Source: Flavobacteriales bacterium
Lineage (GTDB): Bacteria; Bacteroidota; Bacteroidia; Flavobacteriales; BACL11
Direction: 5' to 3'
Length of the DNA stretch: 24,198 nt
Assembly: GCA_002710495.1 (NCBI GenBank)
Contig: PAKE01000032.1
Coordinates: 6,005 to 30,202 of the forward strand
Made by a program: the position numbers and the translations under genes. Every line of letters starts with the position of its first letter. The first letter of the stretch is position 1. This document shows positions 1 through 7,379 of the stretch, in pieces. Below the pieces are notes generated by a model, which saw only the letters and a program-made list of their open reading frames with translations, was not told the origin of the DNA and did not search any database.

Positions 1-989
1 CAATAATTTATAAAACCCTGGCTAACTTCAATAATAACAGAATCTCCTAAGCAAACGGTTAGAGAATTAGGTGCAGTCATTGGATTTAGTGGTGTTGATG
101 GATATACAGATACAAGTACCTCTCCTCTTCTGTCACAACCATTAACATCAATACCTTCAACAATATATGTAGTAGAACTATTAGGATTGTCATAGATCAT
201 ATGAGTTGTGTCTCCTGTAGGCACCCAAACTATATTTGTTAAAGGAGTGTTCCAAAATTCCAAATTAATAGTATCCCCTAAACAGATAACAGGAGGAGAT
301 GGTGTTGAATAAATCGGGATATCCTGTACCGATACAGTAATACATTCTGTAGCTGTACATCCATTAACGTCTGTTATTGTTACACAATAAGTTCCAGGGC
401 TTATAATAGTTAATATATTACTATTAGATTGACCATTACTCCACGCATATGTATATGGAGGAGTTCCATTTCCTGTAGGAATTGCTGTCAAAACTTGAGG
501 GTTCCACCAAGAACAAATAATAGAATCACCATCAATCTCTACCTCACAAGTAATAGGTTGAGTACATGGCAAAAAACCACCAAGAGAACCATTAGGAATT
601 GCTGGTGTCCAAGAAACATCTGCACAATCAGCTAAACAAGAATTTGCATACTGAACTCCATCACATCCACATACAGGACTATATATCATTGGACACATAC
701 ATAGAGCGTTTGAATCAGCAATACATCCTTGGCAAATAATAGTGTCACATCCACTTATTATATCTGTAATAGTAACACACCACTGAGTATAAAATGGTAT
801 TTGATTAGTTAACCCTCCATTACTCCAGACATAAGTATATTGCGACATTCCATTAACAGACGCATTCATCATCCAAGGCCCACTTGTATGATCAATATAC
901 ACACTTCCTCCTGTTAAGTTGCATGGGATTTGACCGTATGAACATAGTATTGAAAATAATAATGACACACTGAGTATAAATTTCTTCAT
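1..989 (-). CDS. Secreted adhesin-like protein with SprB-like repeats and a Kazal-like segment (partial, C-terminus off window)
   Basis: Translating the minus strand from the ATG at 989 gives an unbroken frame of 329 codons that runs off the window edge. Residues 1-20 are a Sec signal peptide (KK, then a hydrophobic run, ending CSYGQ). Two SprB-like modules with the Y-T-Y-x-W-S-N-G signature lie at about residues 51-76 and 179-208, each followed by a C-V-T-I-T-D strand. Between them, residues 97-124 read as a Kazal-type inhibitor-like motif (CPMIYSPVCGCDGV, then a YANSC stretch). Later come two C-L-G-D-[ST] Ig-like strands at residues 236 and 313, about 77 apart. Such mosaics are typical of cell-surface or type IX-secreted Bacteroidota proteins, which usually end in a gliding/T9SS sorting domain; that end is not visible here. 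Ligand unknown. Adhesion or protease inhibition is inference only. Confidence 0.85.
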   Translation of the reverse strand, partial: MKKFILSVSLLFSILCSYGQIPCNLTGGSVYIDHTSGPWMMNASVNGMSQYTYVWSNGGLTNQIPFYTQWCVTITDIISGCDTIICQGCIADSNALCMCPMIYSPVCGCDGVQYANSCLADCADVSWTPAIPNGSLGGFLPCTQPITCEVEIDGDSIICSWWNPQVLTAIPTGNGTPPYTYAWSNGQSNSNILTIISPGTYCVTITDVNGCTATECITVSVQDIPIYSTPSPPVICLGDTINLEFWNTPLTNIVWVPTGDTTHMIYDNPNSSTTYIVEGIDVNGCDRRGEVLVSVYPSTPLNPMTAPNSLTVCLGDSVIIEVSQGFINY

Positions 990-1011
990 GATAAATTGAT
1001 TTATTATTTGG

Positions 1012-1043
1012 TAAATTTAATTAAATTAATTGATTTTTACAAA
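1012..1043 (-). promoter_or_regulatory. Candidate promoter for the secreted repeat protein
   Basis: On the minus strand TTTG (1043-1040) is separated by 20 bases from TAAATTTA (1019-1012), one mismatch from the Bacteroidota -7 consensus TAnnTTTG. The predicted leader to the ATG at 989 is about 20 bases. It lies just after the yaaA stop codon, so the secreted protein probably has its own promoter. Confidence 0.45.
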
Positions 1044-1052
1044 TCAGATAAT

Positions 1053-1814
1053 TTAGTTATGATTTCTGGTAAAAACTAGATTCCCATTATTCTCCTCAGT
1101 AAAGATATAATTCAAATTATCAAACTTTTTAATTTTATCAATTGATGAGATCTTATTTTTGATAATATAATTACACATCTCCCCTCTTGCTCTTTTTGCG
1201 TAAAAGGAAATGACTTTTGCTTTTCCATTTTTTATATCCTTAAAAATTGGAGTAACTATTGGTATATCAATTTGTTTTTTATTGATTACTTTAAAGTATT
1301 CGTCAGAAGCAAGGTTTATTAAAAAGTTATCTTCTTTTATCTCTTTTAACAAGTAATCTGTTACAGATTCTCTCCAGAAATCATATAAATTACTATTATC
1401 TCCTATTTTTAATTTTGTTCCCATTTCTAATCTGTATGGAAGAATTAAATCAGATGGCTTTAATATTCCGTACAATCCGGAAAGTATTCTTAATCTATGG
1501 TTTGTAAATTCAAAATCAGATTTATTAAATGTATCAATTTTCATATTTTGATATACTTCTCCTTTAAAAGATATTAATGATTGTTTTGATTCTTTATCAG
1601 GATATGGAAATCTCCAATTGTCATTTCTTTCTTTATTAATTATTCCCAGATTTGAACTTATGTTCATTAACTTAGAAAGATGCAAAGCGGAATAAGAAGA
1701 TAATTCTTTCATTATAATCTTCGATTTTTCTGAGAAAACGGATGTTGAATTCTCAAGAAAAGTCTTCTCACTAGAAAAGTCTAATTTTTTTGCAGGAGAA
1801 ATAAGTATTTTCAT
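1053..1814 (-). CDS. yaaA: YaaA family protein (DUF328), peroxide stress response
   Basis: This 253-residue protein matches the full length of the YaaA/DUF328 family (PF03883). It starts with the diagnostic MKILISPAKKLDF and later shows YGILKPSDLILPYRLEMG (about residues 116-133), LINLASDEYFKVI and the basic FYAKRARGEM stretch near residue 205. In E. coli, YaaA limits oxidative damage by reducing available intracellular iron and its fold binds DNA; the same role here is transferred from the family. It is a single gene, divergent from the EamA transporter with 33 bases between start codons. The ATG at 1814 matches the family start exactly, and a TAGCTTTG -7 element lies just upstream. Confidence 0.95.
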   Translation of the reverse strand: MKILISPAKKLDFSSEKTFLENSTSVFSEKSKIIMKELSSYSALHLSKLMNISSNLGIINKERNDNWRFPYPDKESKQSLISFKGEVYQNMKIDTFNKSDFEFTNHRLRILSGLYGILKPSDLILPYRLEMGTKLKIGDNSNLYDFWRESVTDYLLKEIKEDNFLINLASDEYFKVINKKQIDIPIVTPIFKDIKNGKAKVISFYAKRARGEMCNYIIKNKISSIDKIKKFDNLNYIFTEENNGNLVFTRNHN

Positions 1815-1820
1815 TTATTG

Positions 1821-1828
1821 TATTTTTG
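1821..1828 (+). promoter_or_regulatory. -7 promoter element for the EamA transporter gene
   Basis: TATTTTTG fits the Bacteroidota -7 consensus TAnnTTTG exactly. It lies 19 bases before the ATG at 1848. No good -33 TTG is visible at the usual spacing. It directly abuts the opposing element at 1829-1836. Confidence 0.6.
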
Positions 1829-1836
1829 CAAAGCTA
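1829..1836 (-). promoter_or_regulatory. -7 promoter element for yaaA
   Basis: Read on the minus strand this is TAGCTTTG, an exact TAnnTTTG match, 14 bases before the yaaA ATG. A possible -33 TTG (1856-1854, minus) sits 17 bases upstream. It is back to back with the plus-strand element, so the pair forms a TTTGCAAA palindrome at the junction. Confidence 0.6.
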
Positions 1837-1847
1837 AAATAATAGTT

Positions 1848-2792
1848 ATGAATCAATTATTTGTACGTAATAAATTTTTTATTCTTCATGTAATGGTTAT
1901 TATCCTTGGATTTACTGGGATACTAGGAAATGAGAGTTTTATTAAACTGGAAAACTTAAATGAAGAAATACAATCTAGTGCTCTGGTATTCTATAGAATG
2001 TTGATCACCTTTATTGTTCTATTTATTTTTATCTCTATTAAAGATAATCTCTGGGACATTAAATTAAAAGATTTACTTAAAATTTCTTTTATTGGATTTA
2101 TTGTTGGTTTACATTGGATTTTCTTTTTTGAATCAATACGTGAACATACTGTAATTGGAGTTATTTGTCTCTCTACCTCCTCTTTATTTACCTCAATTAT
2201 AGAACCTATAGTTCTTAAAAGAAAGATTAGCCAACATGAAATATTATTAGGGATTATTATTATAGTATCTATATGTATTATGTGGTGGAACACAATAGAT
2301 CTATCTATAGGAAAAGCGTATTTATATGGAATTATTTCATCATTATTAGCAGCACTATTTACGGTGCTTAATGCAAAATATGTTCATAAGATTTCCTCAA
2401 CAAAATTATGTACAATTGAAATGTTTAGTGGGTCAATACTTGTAGCTGCATATATCCTTCTATTAGGACATTCAGAAGTGTTTTTATTTAATATTGAATC
2501 AAGAGATTTAATATACTTGTTAGTATTATCAATTATTTGCACTGCAATGATTTTTGTTCTAATGACAGAGATAATGAAATATATCTCTCCTTATACATTA
2601 GTAATGGCTATCAATTTAGAACCAGTATATACCATTATATTATGTTTTATTTTATCTGGTTTCTACCCTCTTCTTAAACATGAAATACAAGATTTGAATA
2701 TTTATTTCTACATAACAGCTTCCTTTATGATTATATCTACAATCTATCTAAATTATCATTTTAAAAAGAAAATAAATTTGAATAAAATATAA
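1848..2792 (+). CDS. EamA/DMT-family membrane transporter
   Basis: From the ATG at 1848 the protein has 314 residues and about ten hydrophobic membrane segments in two halves, the layout of the drug/metabolite transporter superfamily (two EamA domains, PF00892). Visible marks include the first-half pattern LVFYRMLITF, the loop GLHWIFFFESIREHT, SSLFTSIIEPIVLKRKIS closing the first repeat, and MAINLEPVYTIILCFIL in the second half. The substrate cannot be told; relatives export amino acids, sugars or metabolites. The frame stays open upstream to a TTG at 1818, but that would place the start upstream of the promoter element at 1821, so ATG 1848 is preferred. The last codons are lysine-rich, giving a cytoplasmic tail. 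Inner membrane. Confidence 0.9.
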   Translation: MNQLFVRNKFFILHVMVIILGFTGILGNESFIKLENLNEEIQSSALVFYRMLITFIVLFIFISIKDNLWDIKLKDLLKISFIGFIVGLHWIFFFESIREHTVIGVICLSTSSLFTSIIEPIVLKRKISQHEILLGIIIIVSICIMWWNTIDLSIGKAYLYGIISSLLAALFTVLNAKYVHKISSTKLCTIEMFSGSILVAAYILLLGHSEVFLFNIESRDLIYLLVLSIICTAMIFVLMTEIMKYISPYTLVMAINLEPVYTIILCFILSGFYPLLKHEIQDLNIYFYITASFMIISTIYLNYHFKKKINLNKI

Positions 2793-2794
2793 GT

Positions 2795-2824
2795 TTGGAT
2801 ATTACGTTACCTTTATTAAATTTG
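2795..2824 (+). promoter_or_regulatory. Consensus Bacteroidota promoter (TTG-N19-TAAATTTG)
   Basis: TTG at 2795-2797 and TAAATTTG at 2817-2824 are exactly 19 bases apart, the clearest full promoter in the window. Expected transcription start is near 2828-2831, about ten bases before the ATG at 2840. It lets the downstream gene be transcribed separately from the EamA gene. Confidence 0.75.
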
Positions 2825-2839
2825 CGAAAACAAAAAAAT

Positions 2840-4327
2840 ATGATTAAATACATCTTTACATTATTATCAATCTTTATTTTATCTAATTCCTATTCTCAAC
2901 AGATAAATCTTCTTAAATCAAATGAGAATAATACATATGAAATAAAAGGTGAGGTTATTGGATTGCAAGATACTTCAGTAATGTTAGCGTATTATTTTGG
3001 AGGAAAACAATATGCTACCGATACTGCATTTTCTAAAAATGGAAAATTTATCTTTAAAGGTGACGAAACTTTAGATGGTGGTATGTATTTGGTAGTTTTA
3101 CCTAATCAACAATATTTTGATTTAGTTATTTCTGAACAACAGTTTTCTTTTAAAACAAATTTAAATTCACTTGTAGAAAGTATGGAATTTACAAATAGCA
3201 AAGAAAATACTCCGTTTTATAATTATTTAAAATTTATTACAACTCAACAAAAATTAGTTTCACCTTTAAGAGAGAAACAAAAAACTGCTTCAGAAAAAGA
3301 AAAAGAAGCTATAAATGCAGAGATCATAAAGATTGATGCTGAGGTAAAAGAATTTAAAGATCAGTTTGAAGAAGAATACTCTGATATATTTTTTACTAAA
3401 GTAATAAAGGCTACAACTGAACCGGAAATACCAGCAGCTCCGAAAGAATTAAGCAAGGAAGAAAAACAAATATTCCAATTTGAACACTACAAGGAACACT
3501 ATTGGGATAATGTGGATTTTACAGATGAAAGGATTTTAAAAACACCTATATTTTTCAATAAGATGGATACTTATCTGAATAAACTTACTGTTCAACATCC
3601 AGATTCTATTTCTAAATCTGCAGATATAATGGCTATACTTTCTAGAAAAAACAAGGATATCTTTCAATACGTAGTTTCGTATATTACTTCTACCTATGAA
3701 AGATCAAAAATAATGGGTATGGATGCTGTTTTTGTTCATATGGTAGAAAATTATTACATGACCGGTGAAGCGGATTGGGTAAAAGAAAAACAACTTGAAA
3801 AAATTGAAGAAAGAGCAGAAAAAATTGCTCCTAACTTAATTGGAAGACCAGCTCCACCATTTTTAAATCAACTTGGAATGCCATTTATGAAAGACACTAA
3901 TGGAATCATCCATAAATTATATGATGTAAAATCAAAGTACACACTACTAATATTTTTTGGACCTGATTGTGGACATTGTAAGAAAGAATTACCTAAAGTA
4001 AAAATAGTAGTAGATTCATTAACTGCAGCTCCAAAGTTTCTAAGCTCTCATAAACCTGTAGATGTTAAGGTATATGCAGTACAAACTGAGTTTGACAAAA
4101 AGAAATGGGAGGAATTTATTGTGAATCAAGGAATAGGTGAATGGACTAATGTTGGAGATATTCTAAAAGATTCCGATGGAAATCCGGCAGCTAGCAGTAC
4201 TTGGAGAGATCAGTACGATATTTATTCAACACCTGTAATTTATTTACTTGATAAAGATAAAAAGATTTTAGCTAAAAGAATTTCTTACAAACAGATTTCA
4301 GAAATTATTAAAAGATTAGAAAAATAA
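2840..4327 (+). CDS. Secreted thioredoxin-fold protein with DUF4369-like N-terminus (TlpA/AhpC-TSA type)
   Basis: The 495-residue product starts with a signal peptide (MIKYIFTLLSIFILSNSYSQ). Residues about 28-115 form a beta-rich domain resembling DUF4369. A charged helical middle follows (about 125-330, DUF5106-like, with a Lys/Glu-rich stretch at 145-185). A C-terminal thioredoxin-like domain carries FFGPDCGHCKKELP with the redox pair C377-C380 and a cis-proline region near STPVIYLLDKD. The family acts in the periplasm as thiol-disulfide reductases or oxidases; partners are unknown. CGHC is the motif of protein disulfide isomerase. An upstream TTG at 2795 could extend the frame by 15 residues, but it is the -33 element of the promoter, and only ATG 2840 puts the signal peptide at the N-terminus. 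Confidence 0.88.
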   Translation: MIKYIFTLLSIFILSNSYSQQINLLKSNENNTYEIKGEVIGLQDTSVMLAYYFGGKQYATDTAFSKNGKFIFKGDETLDGGMYLVVLPNQQYFDLVISEQQFSFKTNLNSLVESMEFTNSKENTPFYNYLKFITTQQKLVSPLREKQKTASEKEKEAINAEIIKIDAEVKEFKDQFEEEYSDIFFTKVIKATTEPEIPAAPKELSKEEKQIFQFEHYKEHYWDNVDFTDERILKTPIFFNKMDTYLNKLTVQHPDSISKSADIMAILSRKNKDIFQYVVSYITSTYERSKIMGMDAVFVHMVENYYMTGEADWVKEKQLEKIEERAEKIAPNLIGRPAPPFLNQLGMPFMKDTNGIIHKLYDVKSKYTLLIFFGPDCGHCKKELPKVKIVVDSLTAAPKFLSSHKPVDVKVYAVQTEFDKKKWEEFIVNQGIGEWTNVGDILKDSDGNPAASSTWRDQYDIYSTPVIYLLDKDKKILAKRISYKQISEIIKRLEK

Positions 4328-4333
4328 TAGAAT

Positions 4334-4858
4334 CTACAGAATAACTTCTGTCGAACCTCCATTGTTAGACTCAAAGAAGTTAAGATTGTACAAACCGAGG
4401 AGTTTATGTACTTCTGACTTTAATACACCTCCTCCTATTCCATGAACAATTTCTATAGATTTCTTATGCTTCATCATAGCTTGATCTAGTTCTTTTTTGC
4501 AATATTCCATTTGTATTTGTATTATTTCTGAATTTTTCATATGATGATAATAAGAATTAATTTGTTCAATATGAAGATCGATTTTTACCATGCCACCTCT
4601 ATCTTTTTTGCTAAAATGTGTTTTCTTTTCTCTTTTTTTTATAAGATCTTCATCTTTAACTTCAAAGTCTTTCCCATACGCACTAACAATGTTTGTAGAT
4701 TCATTTAATGGAAGGATATCAGAATAATTAACAATATATTCAAATCCATATTCATCCTCAATTTTCACCTTTCTATCACCTATTGATAATAGAACCGTTG
4801 CTTTTGTTCTATCTTTTTTTAGAATTACTTTATCTCCTATTCTAAATTCTATAAACAT
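4334..4858 (-). CDS. Small Smr-domain protein (short DUF2027/MutS2-like)
   Basis: The 174-residue protein has a small N-terminal beta domain (about residues 1-52, FRIGDKVILKKDRTKATVLL), a basic linker, and a C-terminal Smr domain. The Smr marks are IDLHIEQI near residue 93 and IVHGIGGGVLKSEVHKLL near 138-155, the HGxG loop linked to nuclease activity or nucleic-acid binding in MutS2 and its relatives. Bacteroidota encode longer DUF2027-Smr proteins with a similar start; this one appears to lack most of the middle region. It is the last gene of the dapF-to-smr operon, 12 bases after the phosphoglucomutase, and ends 6 bases from the convergent thioredoxin-fold gene. Its role is unproven. Confidence 0.8.
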   Translation of the reverse strand: MFIEFRIGDKVILKKDRTKATVLLSIGDRKVKIEDEYGFEYIVNYSDILPLNESTNIVSAYGKDFEVKDEDLIKKREKKTHFSKKDRGGMVKIDLHIEQINSYYHHMKNSEIIQIQMEYCKKELDQAMMKHKKSIEIVHGIGGGVLKSEVHKLLGLYNLNFFESNNGGSTEVIL

Positions 4859-4870
4859 AAAAAAATATTA

Positions 4871-6277
4871 TTAATCCAATAACGTTCTTCTAGTTTCTTC
4901 CAGAATATCAAAACACTTTTGTTGTGAAGAACTTTCAGAGTAAGTTCTTAAAACAGGTTCTGTTCCTGAAGCACGGATCATAAGCCAAGTATCATCATCA
5001 AAGAAAAACTTAAATCCATCAGTAGTTTCTACTCTTTCAACATTGTATTTTCCGAAAGAAGTATAATTTCCATCTTTACAATTCTGAACAATTGATTGTT
5101 TTTTGTTTTCATCAAGATGTAAATCTATTCTTTCAAAAGAAAAAGGACCTACAATATCATAAACTTCCTTAATCAACTCATCTAGTGTTTTACCTGATTT
5201 TGCCATAAATTCGAACAATATAAGTCCCATCCAAATTCCATCTCTCTCAGGTATATGACCTGTAGTTGCTATTCCTCCACTTTCTTCCCCTCCAATTAAA
5301 ACATTTTCCGTGATCATTTTATCAGCAATATGTTTAAATCCAATTTTAACAGTTTCATTATCTAATCCATAATGGTTGCAAATCTGTTTTACTTTTACAG
5401 TACATGAAAATGCGGTTACAACTTTACCCTTCATCTTCTTATATTTCACCATATAGTGAATTAATAACAAAATTAAATGATGAGAATCAATAAACTCTCC
5501 TCTAGAATTATATAACCCAATTCTGTCAGCATCCCCATCAGTAGCTAAGCCACAATCAATATTCCCATTTGTTTTTATTAGTTCAGAGAATTTTAATAGG
5601 TTCCTATGAATGGGTTCAGGAGCTTGACCATGAAAACCAGGATTATCATCATCATGAATCTGAATCGTTTCAGGCAATAATCTAGAAATAACATTCTTTC
5701 CAGCACCAAACATAGAATCGTACGCAAGTTTTAAACTAGAATTCCTGATAGATGCCAAATCAAAAGAATTTTCAGCATGTTTACAATAGTCATCTTCTAA
5801 ATCTACATATTCTAACATTCCACTTTTTTGTAAATCTTCTAATTGTATAGAATCAATATTGACTAAATTTATTTCAGGGATTCTATTTTCAACATCTGTA
5901 ATATCGTTTTGCAAAAGTGGTCCTCCAAAACTTCCTTTTAGTTTGTATCCGTTGTAAGAAGGTGGATTGTGAGACGCAGTAATTACTACACCAATATCTG
6001 CATTGTAATTTACTACTCCCAAACTCACCATAGGGGTAGAAACAAAGTCTTTAGCAAGTAACACCCTAACCCCTCTTGTCGCTAGAACTTTTGCGGCAGT
6101 CACAGCAAAAAGTTCTCCTGCAAATCTACAATCATGACCTATTACCACGGTAGGATTCTCATTCTTTTCATTAAGAAAATCTGAAACAGCTAAACTAACT
6201 CTTGCTACATTATCAGTCGTAAATTCCTTTGCAATAATAGCTCTCCATCCATCGGTTCCAAATTTTATTTTTGTCAT
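4871..6277 (-). CDS. Phosphoglucomutase/phosphomannomutase
   Basis: This 468-residue alpha-D-phosphohexomutase moves phosphate between C1 and C6 of a hexose through a phosphoserine. The motifs are in family order: FGTDGWRA near residue 6, TASHNP (100-105, catalytic Ser102), metal-binding DGDADR (247-252), sugar-binding GGEESGG (329-335) and phosphate-binding RASGTEP (435-441). Length is normal. The sugar cannot be fixed from sequence: glucose, mannose and glucosamine phosphates are all handled within the family, and GGEESGG is compatible with glucose/mannose forms. It supplies sugar phosphates for glycogen or envelope polysaccharides, fitting its place after mltG. A TATTTTTG at 6310-6303 in the 55-base gap could be an internal promoter. 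Confidence 0.93.
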   Translation of the reverse strand: MTKIKFGTDGWRAIIAKEFTTDNVARVSLAVSDFLNEKNENPTVVIGHDCRFAGELFAVTAAKVLATRGVRVLLAKDFVSTPMVSLGVVNYNADIGVVITASHNPPSYNGYKLKGSFGGPLLQNDITDVENRIPEINLVNIDSIQLEDLQKSGMLEYVDLEDDYCKHAENSFDLASIRNSSLKLAYDSMFGAGKNVISRLLPETIQIHDDDNPGFHGQAPEPIHRNLLKFSELIKTNGNIDCGLATDGDADRIGLYNSRGEFIDSHHLILLLIHYMVKYKKMKGKVVTAFSCTVKVKQICNHYGLDNETVKIGFKHIADKMITENVLIGGEESGGIATTGHIPERDGIWMGLILFEFMAKSGKTLDELIKEVYDIVGPFSFERIDLHLDENKKQSIVQNCKDGNYTSFGKYNVERVETTDGFKFFFDDDTWLMIRASGTEPVLRTYSESSSQQKCFDILEETRRTLLD

Positions 6278-6302
6278 GTATTGAATTGTTTTTTATTCTC
6301 AA

Positions 6303-6310
6303 CAAAAATA
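6303..6310 (-). promoter_or_regulatory. Possible internal -7 element before the phosphohexomutase gene
   Basis: On the minus strand TATTTTTG matches TAnnTTTG and lies 25 bases before the ATG at 6277. No -33 TTG is present at 17-23 bases, so it is only a candidate for extra expression of the last two operon genes. Confidence 0.3.
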
Positions 6311-6332
6311 ATAAAATATTTTAGATGTAATT

Positions 6333-7379
6333 CTACTTAAATCCTTGGAACTTTTTAAATTTTCTTTTGTTTTTATTGTGCTCTCTATTTGTTGAAGTAA
6401 ACTTATGATATCCATCACCATTACTACCAGCACACATAAAATAATAGTCATGCTTCTCGGCATTTAGGACTGCATCAATTGCATGTATTGAAGGAATACA
6501 AATTGGTCCTGGTGGAAGTCCTTTGTATTTATATGTATTGTATGGATTGTCAATTTTCAAGTGTTTATTAAGGACTTGTTTAATTCCGAAATCTTTATTT
6601 GCAAATTTTACTGTTGGGTCTGCTTGTAAATACGGGAAATGACTTGGATTTTTTAATCTATTTAGATAAAGACCCGCAATCTTTGATCTTTCATCCAACC
6701 TTTTATCCTGTTCTTCTTCTGATATAGAAGCCAGAATAGACACATCTATTTTTGTAATTCCTAATGAATCACATTTACGCTCCCTTTCTATATTCCAAAA
6801 TTTCTTGTATTCATCATTCATTTTATTTAGAAATTCTTCAACTGATACATCTGTATATAACTCATATGTATTAGGAATAAAAAATGCAGGGATAGTTTCC
6901 ATTGTCCAATTATTTGCAATTAAAAAATTAGAAGTATCTAAATAGCTTTTCAACTCTCCTCTTTTGTATCCTATAGAATCTTCTATTAAAATAATCATAT
7001 CTTCAATTAACCTAATATTTTCCGGTATCTGCAGGTTCCCTACATCTCTCTTTTTGACCTTTAAAGAGTTGATTAATGAATTGATGCTATATCTTCCTTC
7101 TAAAATAATTGTTCCAGAAATTATATTCTTTGTATATCCCTTTTTATAAGCAAGAGCATTGAAACATGGCAAACAATGTAAATCTCCATTTTTATTAAGT
7201 AAATGAATAACATCATCTATCTCTGAGTTTACTGGAATTTTAATTTCTTTTCTGTCTCCACCTAAGGTTTCATAATAACTAAAAAAACTATTATTATTTG
7301 TTAATTCTTCGTAAACAAAAAAACTAACTAATAAAATAATAAACATACTTATTGTAATGATGTTTTTGTGTTTTTTCAT
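6333..7379 (-). CDS. mltG: Endolytic murein transglycosylase MltG (YceG-like)
   Basis: The 348-residue protein has a single N-terminal membrane anchor (about residues 7-24) and a YceG domain (PF02618). It cleaves nascent glycan strands in peptidoglycan and is thought to set strand termination. Visible family marks: FFIPNTYELY near residue 167, the catalytic region LASISEEEQ with Glu221 and Glu223, RSKIAGLYLNRL (231-242), LQADPTVKFA (251-260), and YNTYKYKGLPPGPICIPS followed by AIDAVLNA. Serine replaces the usual valine in ASIVExE, a mild change that keeps both glutamates. The ATG at 7379 abuts the stop codon of the cytochrome gene, so the two are probably translationally coupled. Confidence 0.95.
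   Translation of the reverse strand: MKKHKNIITISMFIILLVSFFVYEELTNNNSFFSYYETLGGDRKEIKIPVNSEIDDVIHLLNKNGDLHCLPCFNALAYKKGYTKNIISGTIILEGRYSINSLINSLKVKKRDVGNLQIPENIRLIEDMIILIEDSIGYKRGELKSYLDTSNFLIANNWTMETIPAFFIPNTYELYTDVSVEEFLNKMNDEYKKFWNIERERKCDSLGITKIDVSILASISEEEQDKRLDERSKIAGLYLNRLKNPSHFPYLQADPTVKFANKDFGIKQVLNKHLKIDNPYNTYKYKGLPPGPICIPSIHAIDAVLNAEKHDYYFMCAGSNGDGYHKFTSTNREHNKNKRKFKKFQGFK

Noticed and set aside
429..635. Plus-strand open frame of 68 codons
   Set aside because: It lies fully inside the secreted repeat protein on the other strand, which has signal peptide and repeats; the short frame has no recognisable features.
1991..2293. Minus-strand open frame of 100 codons
   Set aside because: Antisense shadow of the EamA transporter, whose ten membrane helices and length are normal.
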